Source of the DNA: Clostridia bacterium
GTDB taxonomy: Bacteria > Bacillota > Clostridia > Oscillospirales > Butyricicoccaceae
Length of the DNA stretch: 64,000 bases
Assembly (NCBI GenBank): GCA_029099685.1
Contig: JAQXOO010000002.1
Location: 1 to 64,000 of the forward strand
Direction of reading: 5' to 3'
Shown here piece after piece: positions 1-8,760 of this stretch. Every line of letters begins with the position of its first letter. Position 1 is the stretch's first letter. The translations under genes were made by a program, and so were the position numbers. Below the pieces are notes generated by a model that was not told the DNA's origin, did not search any database, and saw nothing but the letters and a program-made list of their open reading frames with translations.

Positions 1-23
1 TTCAATGTGCTGGAAAGCGCATA

Positions 24-139
24 GTAGGTGTTGATTACGGTGAGGGTCCACCCGTTCCCATTTCGAACACGGTAGTTAAGCTCACAGGTGCTGACAATAC
101 TTGGCTGGCGACGGCCCGGGAAGATAAGTTGACGCCTAC
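24..139 (+). rRNA. rrf: 5S ribosomal RNA
   Basis: 5S-like sequence GTAGGTG...CCCGTTCCCATTTCGAACACGG...GACGCCTAC with complementary 5'/3' ends; followed by a tRNA cluster. Confidence 0.93.
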
Positions 140-141
140 AC

Positions 142-217
142 TCCTCCTTAGCTCAGTCGGTAGAGCACGCGGCTGTTAACCGCGGTGTCGTAGGTTCGAG
201 TCCTACAGGGGGAGCCA
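142..217 (+). tRNA. tRNA-Asn(GTT)
   Basis: Cloverleaf: acceptor TCCTCCT/AGGGGGA, anticodon loop CTGTTAA, GGTTCGAGTCC T arm, encoded CCA. Confidence 0.95.
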
Positions 218-258
218 CTGAAGAAGCAAGTCGCAAGACTTGCTTCTTTTTCCCAGAT

Positions 259-334
259 GCACCTTTAGCTCAGTTGGTAGAGCACCTGACTCTTAATCAG
301 GGTGTCCAGGGTTCGAGTCCCTGAAGGTGTACCA
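259..334 (+). tRNA. tRNA-Lys(CTT)
   Basis: Acceptor GCACCTT/AAGGTGT, anticodon loop CTCTTAA, GGTTCGAGTCC T arm, encoded CCA. Confidence 0.95.
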
Positions 335-339
335 CATAT

Positions 340-415
340 TCCTCCTTAGCTCAGTCGGTAGAGCACGCGGCTGTTAACCGCGGTGTCGTAGGTTCGAGTC
401 CTACAGGGGGAGCCA
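340..415 (+). tRNA. tRNA-Asn(GTT), identical to the copy at 142-217
   Basis: Same cloverleaf and sequence as the first tRNA-Asn. Confidence 0.95.
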
Positions 416-416
416 T

Positions 417-447
417 CAAAGCACTTGCGAAAGCAAGTGCTTTTTTC
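417..447 (+). terminator. Rho-independent terminator after tRNA cluster
   Basis: AAAGCACTTGCGAAAGCAAGTGCTTTTTT hairpin plus T run. Confidence 0.85.
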
Positions 448-590
448 TATTTACTCCTTCATACAGTGGTCAACAATCAAATTCAGAATTCTTAATCTTT
501 GTTAATCTTGTAACATGGTGGAAGCTATGCTACAATATAAAAAAGCCAACGACGATAAGAGATTTGTTTTTGTGGGGAAGGGAGCGCTCT

Positions 591-893
591 ATGGATTGGA
601 CGTATGTAATCGGTCCTGCTATCGGAGCATTGATTGGCGGCATTTATGGCAGCATGATGGGTGGCGGCGCGTTCCATAGCGTGAGAGGAAGCGGTATTGG
701 CAGCAGAGTCGGAGGCAGTTCCGGATGGACTACTGGTTATATCGTGTTGGGAGCCTTGTGGGGTATATCCCTTGCGTTTGCGTATAGACAAATGCATAAA
801 AAAGGTGGGGACGAAAGAGGCGAGTTCCTCACAGAAACCAAGGCTTATAAAAAGAAGATGAAAAAACAGGATAAAACTGATCAGAAAGATTGA
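591..893 (+). CDS. hypothetical glycine-rich membrane protein
   Basis: ORF MDWTYVIGPAIGALIGGIYGSMMGGG... with hydrophobic/glycine-rich segments; AAGGGA upstream of ATG. Confidence 0.6.
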   Translation: MDWTYVIGPAIGALIGGIYGSMMGGGAFHSVRGSGIGSRVGGSSGWTTGYIVLGALWGISLAFAYRQMHKKGGDERGEFLTETKAYKKKMKKQDKTDQKD

Positions 894-996
894 TAGCAGT
901 ACATATATAGAAGCATTACAGCGGCAGGGTGCCCCTTCCGCTGCTCTTTTGCTCGACTTTTTGTGAGTTTGTGCTATAATAGAAAACGGAAATTGC

Positions 997-1911
997 ATGA
1001 GGAGAGCTGGTGATGTTGTGAAAAGGCTTGCACCCTTTTTGGTGATGCTGGCTGGATGTCTGTGGGCAACGTTGGGTCTGTTTGTGCGGCATTTCAATGA
1101 TGTGGGTCTGACCTCCATGGAGATCCTGGAGGCCCGAAACATCCTGTCGGCGGCGGCTCTGTTTTTGTTTTTGGGGCTGTTCCGCCGGGAGTTGTTGCGG
1201 GTCCGGGCAAAAGACCTGTGGTGTTTTGCAGGCGGCGGCATCGGCAGCGTCATTCTGTTTAACTATTGCTACTTTCAGACGATCCAGCGGTCATCTTTGT
1301 CGGTGGCAGCCATTTTGCTGTATACATCGCCTATTTTTGTGCTGCTGCTGTCTGTGCCCCTGTTCGGAGAAAAATTGACAAAGAAAAAAGTGTTTTGCCT
1401 CATTATGGCCTTTACGGGCTGCGCCCTGGCGGGCGGACTGGCCTCCGACGGGATGAACCTGTCCTGGGTCACGCTGCTGCTGGGACTGGGGTCGGGCTTC
1501 GGCTACGGCCTGTACAGCATTTTCTCCCGCTATGCCCTGCAGCGGGGCTATCATCCTATGACCATCACGGCTTATATTTTATTATTCGCGTCGGTGGGCG
1601 GCATCCCGTTGACGGACTTTTCCCAGCTGAGCGGCGCCGTCCAGAGGGACGGAGGCCTCCTGTGGTACCTGATGGTCTTTACGCTGGTGGCCACCATCCT
1701 GCCGAATGCCTTTTATATTACCGGTCTGCGGTATGTGGAAAACGGCGTGGCCGCCGTGCTGGCCTGCATCGAGCCAGCGATGGCCACGATTTTCGGAATT
1801 TTTGTGTTTTCGGAAATGCCTACGCCCGCCGGCTGGGCGGGGATCTTTCTGGTGCTGGCGGCGCTGGTCCTTTTGAATCTGCAGCCGAAAAAATCTGATG
1901 ACACGAAATAA
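997..1911 (+). CDS. EamA/DMT-superfamily transporter
   Basis: 304 aa, about 10 TM segments, EamA-like pattern in two halves. Confidence 0.85.
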   Translation: MRRAGDVVKRLAPFLVMLAGCLWATLGLFVRHFNDVGLTSMEILEARNILSAAALFLFLGLFRRELLRVRAKDLWCFAGGGIGSVILFNYCYFQTIQRSSLSVAAILLYTSPIFVLLLSVPLFGEKLTKKKVFCLIMAFTGCALAGGLASDGMNLSWVTLLLGLGSGFGYGLYSIFSRYALQRGYHPMTITAYILLFASVGGIPLTDFSQLSGAVQRDGGLLWYLMVFTLVATILPNAFYITGLRYVENGVAAVLACIEPAMATIFGIFVFSEMPTPAGWAGIFLVLAALVLLNLQPKKSDDTK

Positions 1912-1929
1912 ATCAAAGGAGTTTTTATA

Positions 1930-2412
1930 ATGGAGATCAGACACGCGACTGAAAAGGATCTGGAGGCCATCGCACAGGTGGAGGCCGAGTGCTTCCCTGC
2001 CGCCGAAGCGGCCACCCATGCGTCCATCCAGGCCCGTCTGGCGGCTTTTCCCGACCATTTCTGGCTGCTGGAGGACGGCGACACTCTGGTGGGCTTTGTC
2101 AACGGCATGGCCACCGATCTGCCCGATCTGTGCGACGAAATGTATGAGAACGCCGCCATGCACGACCCCAGGGGCGACTGGCAGATGATCTTTGGGGTGG
2201 ACACCATCCCCGCCTACCGCCGCCGGGGCTGCGCGGAGCGGCTGCTGAACCGGGTGATCGCAGATACCCGCGCCGCGGGCCGGAAGGGACTGGTGCTCAC
2301 CTGCAAGGACCGGCTGGTGCATTATTACGCCAAGTTCGGCTTTGTCAGCGAGGGCGTTTCCGGTTCCACCCACGGCGGCGTGGTGTGGTATCAGATGCGG
2401 CTGACGTTTTAA
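1930..2412 (+). CDS. GNAT-family N-acetyltransferase
   Basis: MEIRHATEKDLEAIAQVEAECFP... VDTIPAYRRRGCAERLLNRVI (acetyl-CoA binding motif). Confidence 0.85.
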   Translation: MEIRHATEKDLEAIAQVEAECFPAAEAATHASIQARLAAFPDHFWLLEDGDTLVGFVNGMATDLPDLCDEMYENAAMHDPRGDWQMIFGVDTIPAYRRRGCAERLLNRVIADTRAAGRKGLVLTCKDRLVHYYAKFGFVSEGVSGSTHGGVVWYQMRLTF

Positions 2413-2416
2413 GCCG

Positions 2417-2859
2417 GTGAAAGCCGCAGACAGCAGCGGCACTGTTTTGTTCGCCGAAAGGGATCAGGGCCGGCGGTATGTACTGGTGATGGAAAAGGCC
2501 GGACCGTGCGGCTTGCCGAAAGACCGCCTGGAGCCCGGGGAGAGCGAACATCAGGCGGCTTTGCGGGAGATGTGGGAGGAATGTGGCGTGGAAGCCGCAC
2601 TGCTGCCCGGCTTCCGCCGGGAGGTGTCCTATGCCGTGGGATGCGGTGAAGGGCGTCAGCTTCTTTCTGGGCAAGTGCGAAGCCCGGCGGCTCCGCAGCG
2701 CGGAGCGGTGGCGGAGAGCCTGCTGCTGGCTTATGCGCAGGCGCTGGAGCGCCTGACCCACGGGTCAGGAAACCGGTACTGCGGGCCGCGGAAGCCTATT
2801 TGACGCAAAAAACCGTGTTGACACTTGACAGCGGAGGGGAAGCCCGGCGAGGACGATGA
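2417..2859 (+). pseudogene. NUDIX hydrolase interrupted by apparent frameshifts
   Basis: Nudix box EPGESEHQAALREMWEECGV in frame 0; PWDAVKGVSFFLGKCEARRL in +1; VAESLLLAYAQALERLTHGSG in 0; PVLRAAEAYLTQKTVL in +2. Confidence 0.7.
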
Positions 2860-2932
2860 CGCAGCCGGCGTTCATTTTAGCCACTGGCAGGCATGCAGGC
2901 ACTTGGCTGCTTTAGGTATGTTTGTACGATAA

Positions 2933-2970
2933 AAAAATCCAAGGTGCTTTTCGGGCACCTTGGATTTTTA
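2933..2970. terminator. Bidirectional hairpin terminator
   Basis: AAAAATCCAAGGTGC TTTTCGG GCACCTTGGATTTTT. Confidence 0.85.
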
Positions 2971-3152
2971 CGTTATGAGGGGCACAGAACGGGAAAAAAG
3001 CACGGGCATTCCTTCCGGGCCGGGACCCGGGGCAGCGCGAAAAACAGAGGTCAGCGGATGCAGGCGAGTACAAATTTTAAGGGCACGTCCATACGCTGCG
3101 TAACCTGTTGAGGCGTCATGCCGCCGGCAAGAAAGCGCCTGCAGGGCTGTTT

Positions 3153-4349
3153 TTATGAATTCTCCTTCAGCCACTGGATGGCAACATGGGCAAAGGCGGC
3201 GGCGCTGGCAGGCAGCGCGTCCTCATGGAACCGCACCTTGGGGTGGTGCTGGGGATAGCAATAGCCCTCCTCGGGCTTTCCGGCCGCCACGCACAGGAAG
3301 ACGCTGGGCACCTCGTTGGTGACCCAGGCGAAATCCTCGGAGCCCAGGCCGCCGGAGGCAGGCATATCCAGCTCATCCGCGTCCAGTACGGTGACGCCCT
3401 CCAGGCCGGAACAGATCTCCTTGACCTGGGCGTACAGCTCCTTGTTCTGCTCCAGCACGGGGCAGCCGCTGCCGTATTCCACCCGGGCTTCAGCGCCGAA
3501 GGTGGCGGCGGTGGCGGCGGTGATGGCTTCGATCCGCTCCTTCACCTGCGCCCGCACCTCGTTGCTCAGGGTGCGGATGGTGCCGGACATCATGGCCTCC
3601 TGAGGGATGACATTGGAGGTGTTGCCGCCGTGCATCTGGCCGATGGTCAGCACCAGCGGCTGGGTGGGATCCACCTCACGGGCGCTGATGGTCTGGAGCG
3701 CCAGAAAGATGTGGGCCATGGCGTTGAGGGGGTCGATGCCGTTGTGGGGCTGGGCGCCGTGGCAGCCCTTTCCGGTGACATGGATGGTGAACCAGTCCAC
3801 GGCCGCGAACTTGGAGTGTACGCCGGTAAACAGAAGGGTGCCCACGGGCAGAGGGACGTTGGACATGACGTGCATACTCATGGCCGCGTCTACCTTGGGG
3901 TCTTCCAGCACACCGCCTTCGATCATCATTTTGCCGCCGTCCATGGTCTCTTCGGCGGGCTGGAACATCAGCTTGACCATGCCCTCCAGCTCAGACTCAT
4001 GGGCCTTCAGCAACTGGGCTGCCCCCAGCAGCGCGGCGGTGTGGCAGTCATGGCCGCAGGCGTGCATATTGCCGTTGGTGGACTTGAATTCCACGTCGGC
4101 CTGCTCCTGCACCGGCAGGGCGTCCATGTCACTGCGGAGGAGGAAGCATTTGCCGCAGGGCTTTCCAACCGTGGCCACAAGGCCGCATTCGCCGATGCGG
4201 CGGGGCGTATAGCCCATTTCCTTCAGCTTTTCTTCCACATAAGCCGCGGTTTTGGGCAGATGCAGCCCGGTTTCCGGGTTTTGATGCAGATGGTTTCGAT
4301 TGTTTACAAGGGTCTCCTGAATGTTCAGCGCTTCCTGATACAGGTTCAT
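3153..4349 (-). CDS. M20-family amidohydrolase (N-acyl amino acid / hippurate hydrolase-like)
   Basis: MNLYQEALNIQETLVNNRNHLHQNPETGLHLPKT..., MHACGHDCHTAALLGAA, HHPKVRFHEDALP. Confidence 0.9.
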   Translation of the reverse strand: MNLYQEALNIQETLVNNRNHLHQNPETGLHLPKTAAYVEEKLKEMGYTPRRIGECGLVATVGKPCGKCFLLRSDMDALPVQEQADVEFKSTNGNMHACGHDCHTAALLGAAQLLKAHESELEGMVKLMFQPAEETMDGGKMMIEGGVLEDPKVDAAMSMHVMSNVPLPVGTLLFTGVHSKFAAVDWFTIHVTGKGCHGAQPHNGIDPLNAMAHIFLALQTISAREVDPTQPLVLTIGQMHGGNTSNVIPQEAMMSGTIRTLSNEVRAQVKERIEAITAATAATFGAEARVEYGSGCPVLEQNKELYAQVKEICSGLEGVTVLDADELDMPASGGLGSEDFAWVTNEVPSVFLCVAAGKPEEGYCYPQHHPKVRFHEDALPASAAAFAHVAIQWLKENS

Positions 4350-4485
4350 GGCAATCCCGCCTTTCTGTAGAAAAAATGGAATAGATTTATTTTGAAAAAT
4401 CATAGCAGAAATATCCCCCTGTGACAAGAGATCATCTGTTAAACAAGTTGTGAAAGGGACGCGGGGGACTTCCCGCTGAAAAAAG

Positions 4486-4522
4486 CAAAGGACCGTTTCG
4501 CCCCGGCGAAACGGTCGGTTTT
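4486..4522 (-). terminator. Terminator after trmD
   Basis: GACCGTTTCGCC..GGCGAAACGGTC hairpin with flanking A/T runs. Confidence 0.75.
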
Positions 4523-5277
4523 TACAGGTTTTTTTGCAGCGACTCGTCCGCCAGGGCCTCGTCCAGCAGGGACAGCAGCTTCTTTTCCTTTTTGTCCAGC
4601 GTCAGATTTGCAAACAGGTCGGGGCGGCGCTCCCGGGTGAGGTACAGGGCCTGCAGCCGCCGCCATGTTCCGATGTTTTCGTGGTTTCCGGACAACAGCA
4701 CCTGGGGGACGGGACGGCCCCGCCAGACCTCGGGGCGGGTGTACTGGGGATATTCCAGCACGCCGCTCCAGTGGCTCTCATCCTCAAAGCTGGCCGTCTC
4801 CGCCAGCACACCGGGTACCATGCGGCACACGGCGTCGGTGACCACCATGGCGGCCAGCTCGCCGCCGGTGAGCACAAAATCACCGATGGACAGCTCCTCG
4901 TCTACACAGGCCTCCACAAACCGCTGGTCCACGCCCTCGTAGTGGCCGCACACCAGAATGATATGCTCCCTGGCCAGCAGCTCCCGGGCCTTGGCCTGGT
5001 CAAAGGGGGCGCCCGCCGGGCTCATGAGGACGGTGTGGACGGCTTGCCCCGCTTTCACATCCTCCAGACACCGGGCCAGCGGCTCGCACTGCATCACCAT
5101 GCCCTGTCCGCCGCCGTAAGGATAGTCGTCGGTGCGGCGGCGCTTGTCAGGGGAATAGTCCCGGATGTGGTGGCAGCGGATGTCCAGCAGTCCGGCCTCC
5201 CGGCCGCGGCCGATGATGCTTTCCCGCAGGGCGCTGTCCACCATCTCGGGGAACAGGGTGAGGATGTCAATTCTCAT
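4522..5277 (-). CDS. trmD: tRNA (guanine-N1)-methyltransferase
   Basis: MRIDILTLFPEMVDSALRESIIGRGREAGLL..., LVCGHYEGVDQRF, SIGDFVLTGGELAAMV. Confidence 0.97.
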   Translation of the reverse strand: MRIDILTLFPEMVDSALRESIIGRGREAGLLDIRCHHIRDYSPDKRRRTDDYPYGGGQGMVMQCEPLARCLEDVKAGQAVHTVLMSPAGAPFDQAKARELLAREHIILVCGHYEGVDQRFVEACVDEELSIGDFVLTGGELAAMVVTDAVCRMVPGVLAETASFEDESHWSGVLEYPQYTRPEVWRGRPVPQVLLSGNHENIGTWRRLQALYLTRERRPDLFANLTLDKKEKKLLSLLDEALADESLQKNL

Positions 5278-5764
5278 GGGGCAGCATCCCTTCTATGGTG
5301 CGGATGGTAAGCACGCGCCCCTCCAGGTCCACGCCCTGGTGGAAGGGCGGCACCGCGGGCACCAGGACCTCCGCGCCGCCGCAGTCGATGACATACACCA
5401 TGGAGGCGGGGCGCTCCAGCACCTCCCGCAGGGTGCCGATGGTCTGACCGGAGCGCTGGTCATAGACGGAAAAACCGTAAAGATCCCGGTACAGGTACTG
5501 GCCCTTTTCCAGCCGGACCTGCTCCCGGCGGACGGTGATCGGCTTGTTTTTCAGGGGCATGGCCTGCTCGATGGTCTCCACGCCTTCCAGCGTCAGCAGA
5601 ACAAAGGCGCCGTGGTCCCGGGCGGAGCGGATGGCGTATTCCGTGCCGCCGATGCACACGGTCCGGAGCTTTTTGAAAAAGCCAGGGTCGCAGTAATTGT
5701 CCACCTTGATCTCGCCGCGGATGCCGTGGGTGTTGAGCACCTTGCCGCATTCCAGAATGTCCAC
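5267..5764 (-). CDS. rimM: 16S rRNA processing protein RimM
   Basis: GKVLNTHGIRGEIKV... then trmD, canonical gene order. Confidence 0.93.
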   Translation of the reverse strand: MDILECGKVLNTHGIRGEIKVDNYCDPGFFKKLRTVCIGGTEYAIRSARDHGAFVLLTLEGVETIEQAMPLKNKPITVRREQVRLEKGQYLYRDLYGFSVYDQRSGQTIGTLREVLERPASMVYVIDCGGAEVLVPAVPPFHQGVDLEGRVLTIRTIEGMLPHEN

Positions 5765-5775
5765 AGAGTTCCCCC

Positions 5776-6990
5776 TTATCCCAGCAGCTTTTCCATCAGG
5801 TCGCAGGCGCGGGGGACGAACAGGCCGGTAGCCCGGGCCGCGTGCTCGTTATAGAGCACCTTGCCGCCGTCCATGGGGTGCCGGCTGGAATACAGGGCAA
5901 AGGGTACCGGGTCGCCCACGTGGGTCAGCAGGCACAGGGGCGTGGGATGGTCGGGCATCACCAGAACGGAATAGTCTTCGCCGCAGGTCTTCAGATAGTC
6001 CATCACCGGGCCGATGACCTTGCTGTCGATGTCCTCGATGCACCGGACCTTTTCATGGATCTGGCCGTGATGGCCGCACTCGTCGGGACCTTCCATGTGG
6101 ATATAGACGAACTGGCAGCCTTCCCGCAGGGCCTTGACGGCGGCCCGGGCCTTGGCATCGAAATCCGTCTCATAGGTGCCGGTGATCCTGCCGTCCACGG
6201 GCAGCACCTCCAGCCCCGCGCACAGGCCGATGCCGCGGATCAGGTCTACGGCGGAGATGACGCCGCCCCGTTCCACGCCGAACTTCTCCCGGAAGGGGGT
6301 CAGGGCGGGCTTGCGGCCCTCGCCCCAGAACCACAGGCAGTTGGCGGGATTTTTGCCCTGGGCCACGCGCTTCTGGTTGACGGGATGGTCCTTCAGCACG
6401 GAATAGGAATACCGCATCATATCCAGCAGCAGCGAACCGTTTTCGCCCTGGGGCAGGTGGCCCTTGACGGGCTTGTGGGAGATGTCATGGGGCGGAGTGC
6501 ACAGGGCGCCGGTATCGGCATCCCGCAGCACCAGGCAGTGCCGGTAGCTGACGCCGGGATACAGCTCCACCTTGTCGGTGCGGAACTGCTTGTCCATGGC
6601 CTCGATGAGCTGGCGGGATTCCTCGCTGGAGATCTCGCCGGCGCTGTAGTCGGCCATGACGCAGTCCTCCAGGTTGTCGGAGCCGCTGAGGGTGACGGTG
6701 TTGCAGCGGTAAGCCACGTCGCCGGCGCCCAGGGTGATGCCCATATTGACGGCCTCCAGCGGGGAGCGGCCGGTGTAATAGACCAGGGGATCATAGCCGA
6801 ACACGGACAGGTTGGCGTTGTCGCTGCCGGGCTTCATGCCCTGGGGCACGGTCTGGGCCAGACCGAACAGGCCATTCCGGGCCACCTCGTCCATATGGGG
6901 ATGGCGGGCCACATCCAGGGGTGTCTTGCCGCCCAGGGCCTCCACCGGATAATCGGCCATGCCGTCACACAAAAATACAACGGATTTCAT
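5776..6990 (-). CDS. Cofactor-independent phosphoglycerate mutase-like protein; putative alternative homoserine kinase
   Basis: CDGMADYPVEALGGKTPLDVARHPHMDEVARNG..., PDHPTPLCLLTHVGDPVPF; immediately downstream of thrC. Confidence 0.85.
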   Translation of the reverse strand: MKSVVFLCDGMADYPVEALGGKTPLDVARHPHMDEVARNGLFGLAQTVPQGMKPGSDNANLSVFGYDPLVYYTGRSPLEAVNMGITLGAGDVAYRCNTVTLSGSDNLEDCVMADYSAGEISSEESRQLIEAMDKQFRTDKVELYPGVSYRHCLVLRDADTGALCTPPHDISHKPVKGHLPQGENGSLLLDMMRYSYSVLKDHPVNQKRVAQGKNPANCLWFWGEGRKPALTPFREKFGVERGGVISAVDLIRGIGLCAGLEVLPVDGRITGTYETDFDAKARAAVKALREGCQFVYIHMEGPDECGHHGQIHEKVRCIEDIDSKVIGPVMDYLKTCGEDYSVLVMPDHPTPLCLLTHVGDPVPFALYSSRHPMDGGKVLYNEHAARATGLFVPRACDLMEKLLG

Positions 6991-7023
6991 AAGCTTCCTC
7001 CTTGTTCAAAACGGGGCCGGGGG

Positions 7024-8514
7024 TCATTCGGCCAGCCAGGCCAGGACCTCCCGCCGCATATCTTCCTTTTCAATGACGCGCTCAAAGCGGGGCTGCTTGT
7101 TTTTAAGCTCCTTCAGAGGCGCGGGTATGGGCATACCGCTGACGATCTCCATGGCCTCCAGCTTCTGGAAGTCATCGCCGGTGAAGTCCAGATCCATGGC
7201 GGGCAGGATGGCAGGCGCGAATTTGAAGGGCGAGGCGGTGGAAACCACCACACAGGGCGTTTTGTCGCCGGTGAGGGCCACATACTGCTGCAGGGCGTTG
7301 ACGGCCACGCCGGTGTGGGTGTCGCACAGGTAGCCCCGGCCGAACCAGGTGTCGTGGATCGTGGCGGCGGTGAGCTTGTCATCGCACCAGAAGCCCAAAA
7401 AGCCTTCGTCCCGCAGCTTTTTCAGAATATTGGGACCCACATCGTATTTGCCGTGCTTTTTCAGCTGCTCCATCCAGTTTTTCACCAGAATATCGTTGCC
7501 GTCGCACAGCATGAACAGCAGCCGCTCCAGGTTGGAGGAGATGAGGATGTCCATGCTGGGGGATGCGGTGAGATGGAAGGCCCGGTTTCTGTCATAGACG
7601 CCGGTGTTCAGGAACTGGGTGAGCACGTTGTTTTCATTGGAGGCGCAGATCAGCTTGTCCACGGGCAGGCCGCTCTTTTTGGCCAGATAGCCCGCCAGGA
7701 TGTCGCCGAAGTTGCCGGTGGGCACGGAGAAGTTCACCTTGTCGCCCATCCGGATGGCGCCCTGTTTGAGAAGCTGGGCATAAGCCCAGTAATAATAGGC
7801 GATCTGGGGCGCCAGACGGCCCCAGTTGATAGAGTTGGCAGAGGACAGCATCACGCCCTTCCGGTCCAGCTCCGCCGCCGCGGCAGCGTCGGTGAAGATG
7901 GCCTTTACGCCGTTCTGGGTATCGTCGAAGTTGCCCCGGACGGCAAAGACGTTGACGTTGCCGCCGCTTTGGGTCACCATCTGCAGCCGCTGCATTTCAG
8001 AGGTGCCGCCGTGGGGATAAAAGACGCAGATCCGGGTACCCTCCACATCTGCAAAGCCCTCCAGCGCCGCCTTGCCGGTATCGCCGGAGGTGGCCACCAG
8101 AATGGCTACGGTCTTGTCCGAGCCGCACTTTTTGGCGGCGGCGGGCAGCAGGCGGGGCAGCATCTGCAGGGCGAAGTCCTTAAAGGCGCAGGTGGGGCCG
8201 TGCCACAGTTCCAGGCTCCAGGCGCCGGGTCTGAACCTGCGCACCGGGGCGATGTCCGGGTGGTCAAACTGGCTGCCGTAGGCCTCCTGGACGAAGGTGT
8301 GCAGCTCCTCCTGGGTGTAATCGGGCAAAAACCGCGCCAGAACGGTCTCCGCTACCTGGCGGTAGTCCATCCGGGACATGGCCTCGATCTCTTCAGGCAA
8401 AAAGGCGGGCAGCTCTGCCGGCGTATACAGGCCTCCGTCTTCGGAAAGCCCCCGGAGGATGGCCTGAGCGGAAGTGACCCGCAGGTCACGGTTGCGCGTA
8501 CTGCAAAATTTCAT
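7024..8514 (-). CDS. thrC: threonine synthase
   Basis: MKFCSTRNRDLRVTSAQAILRGLSEDGGLYTP..., HGPTCAFKDFALQ PLP-lysine motif. Confidence 0.96.
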   Translation of the reverse strand: MKFCSTRNRDLRVTSAQAILRGLSEDGGLYTPAELPAFLPEEIEAMSRMDYRQVAETVLARFLPDYTQEELHTFVQEAYGSQFDHPDIAPVRRFRPGAWSLELWHGPTCAFKDFALQMLPRLLPAAAKKCGSDKTVAILVATSGDTGKAALEGFADVEGTRICVFYPHGGTSEMQRLQMVTQSGGNVNVFAVRGNFDDTQNGVKAIFTDAAAAAELDRKGVMLSSANSINWGRLAPQIAYYYWAYAQLLKQGAIRMGDKVNFSVPTGNFGDILAGYLAKKSGLPVDKLICASNENNVLTQFLNTGVYDRNRAFHLTASPSMDILISSNLERLLFMLCDGNDILVKNWMEQLKKHGKYDVGPNILKKLRDEGFLGFWCDDKLTAATIHDTWFGRGYLCDTHTGVAVNALQQYVALTGDKTPCVVVSTASPFKFAPAILPAMDLDFTGDDFQKLEAMEIVSGMPIPAPLKELKNKQPRFERVIEKEDMRREVLAWLAE

Positions 8515-8760
8515 GGGATATACCTCCTGAATCAAACGCCGGCAGGCAGTCAAAAAAGCGCTGACAGCGAAATCTGTATATACACTTTATCATAGCAAAG
8601 TTTTGAAGATTTGTCTATTCCCTAAAACCATGTTTTTTCGTTGCTTTTTGTTCTTTTCCTGCTATAATGATGGTTAGAGCGCCAAAAGCTCGAAAAAAAT
8701 GAAATGAACCTCTTAAATGAGGCAAAAGCCCGCAGTCTCAGCGGGCGGGAGGCAGGCAAA

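Noticed and set aside
525-1253. 242-aa minus-strand ORF
   Set aside because: Overlaps two plus-strand genes and has low-information composition; no recognisable domain.
3153-4349. Considered the M20 amidohydrolase as part of the cyanophycin locus
   Set aside because: Lies about 11.6 kb upstream with many unrelated genes between; no shared motif seen in its promoter.
5842-8595. 917-aa plus-strand ORF over thrC/PGAM-like genes
   Set aside because: Antisense shadow ORF; real genes are on the minus strand with RBS and family motifs.
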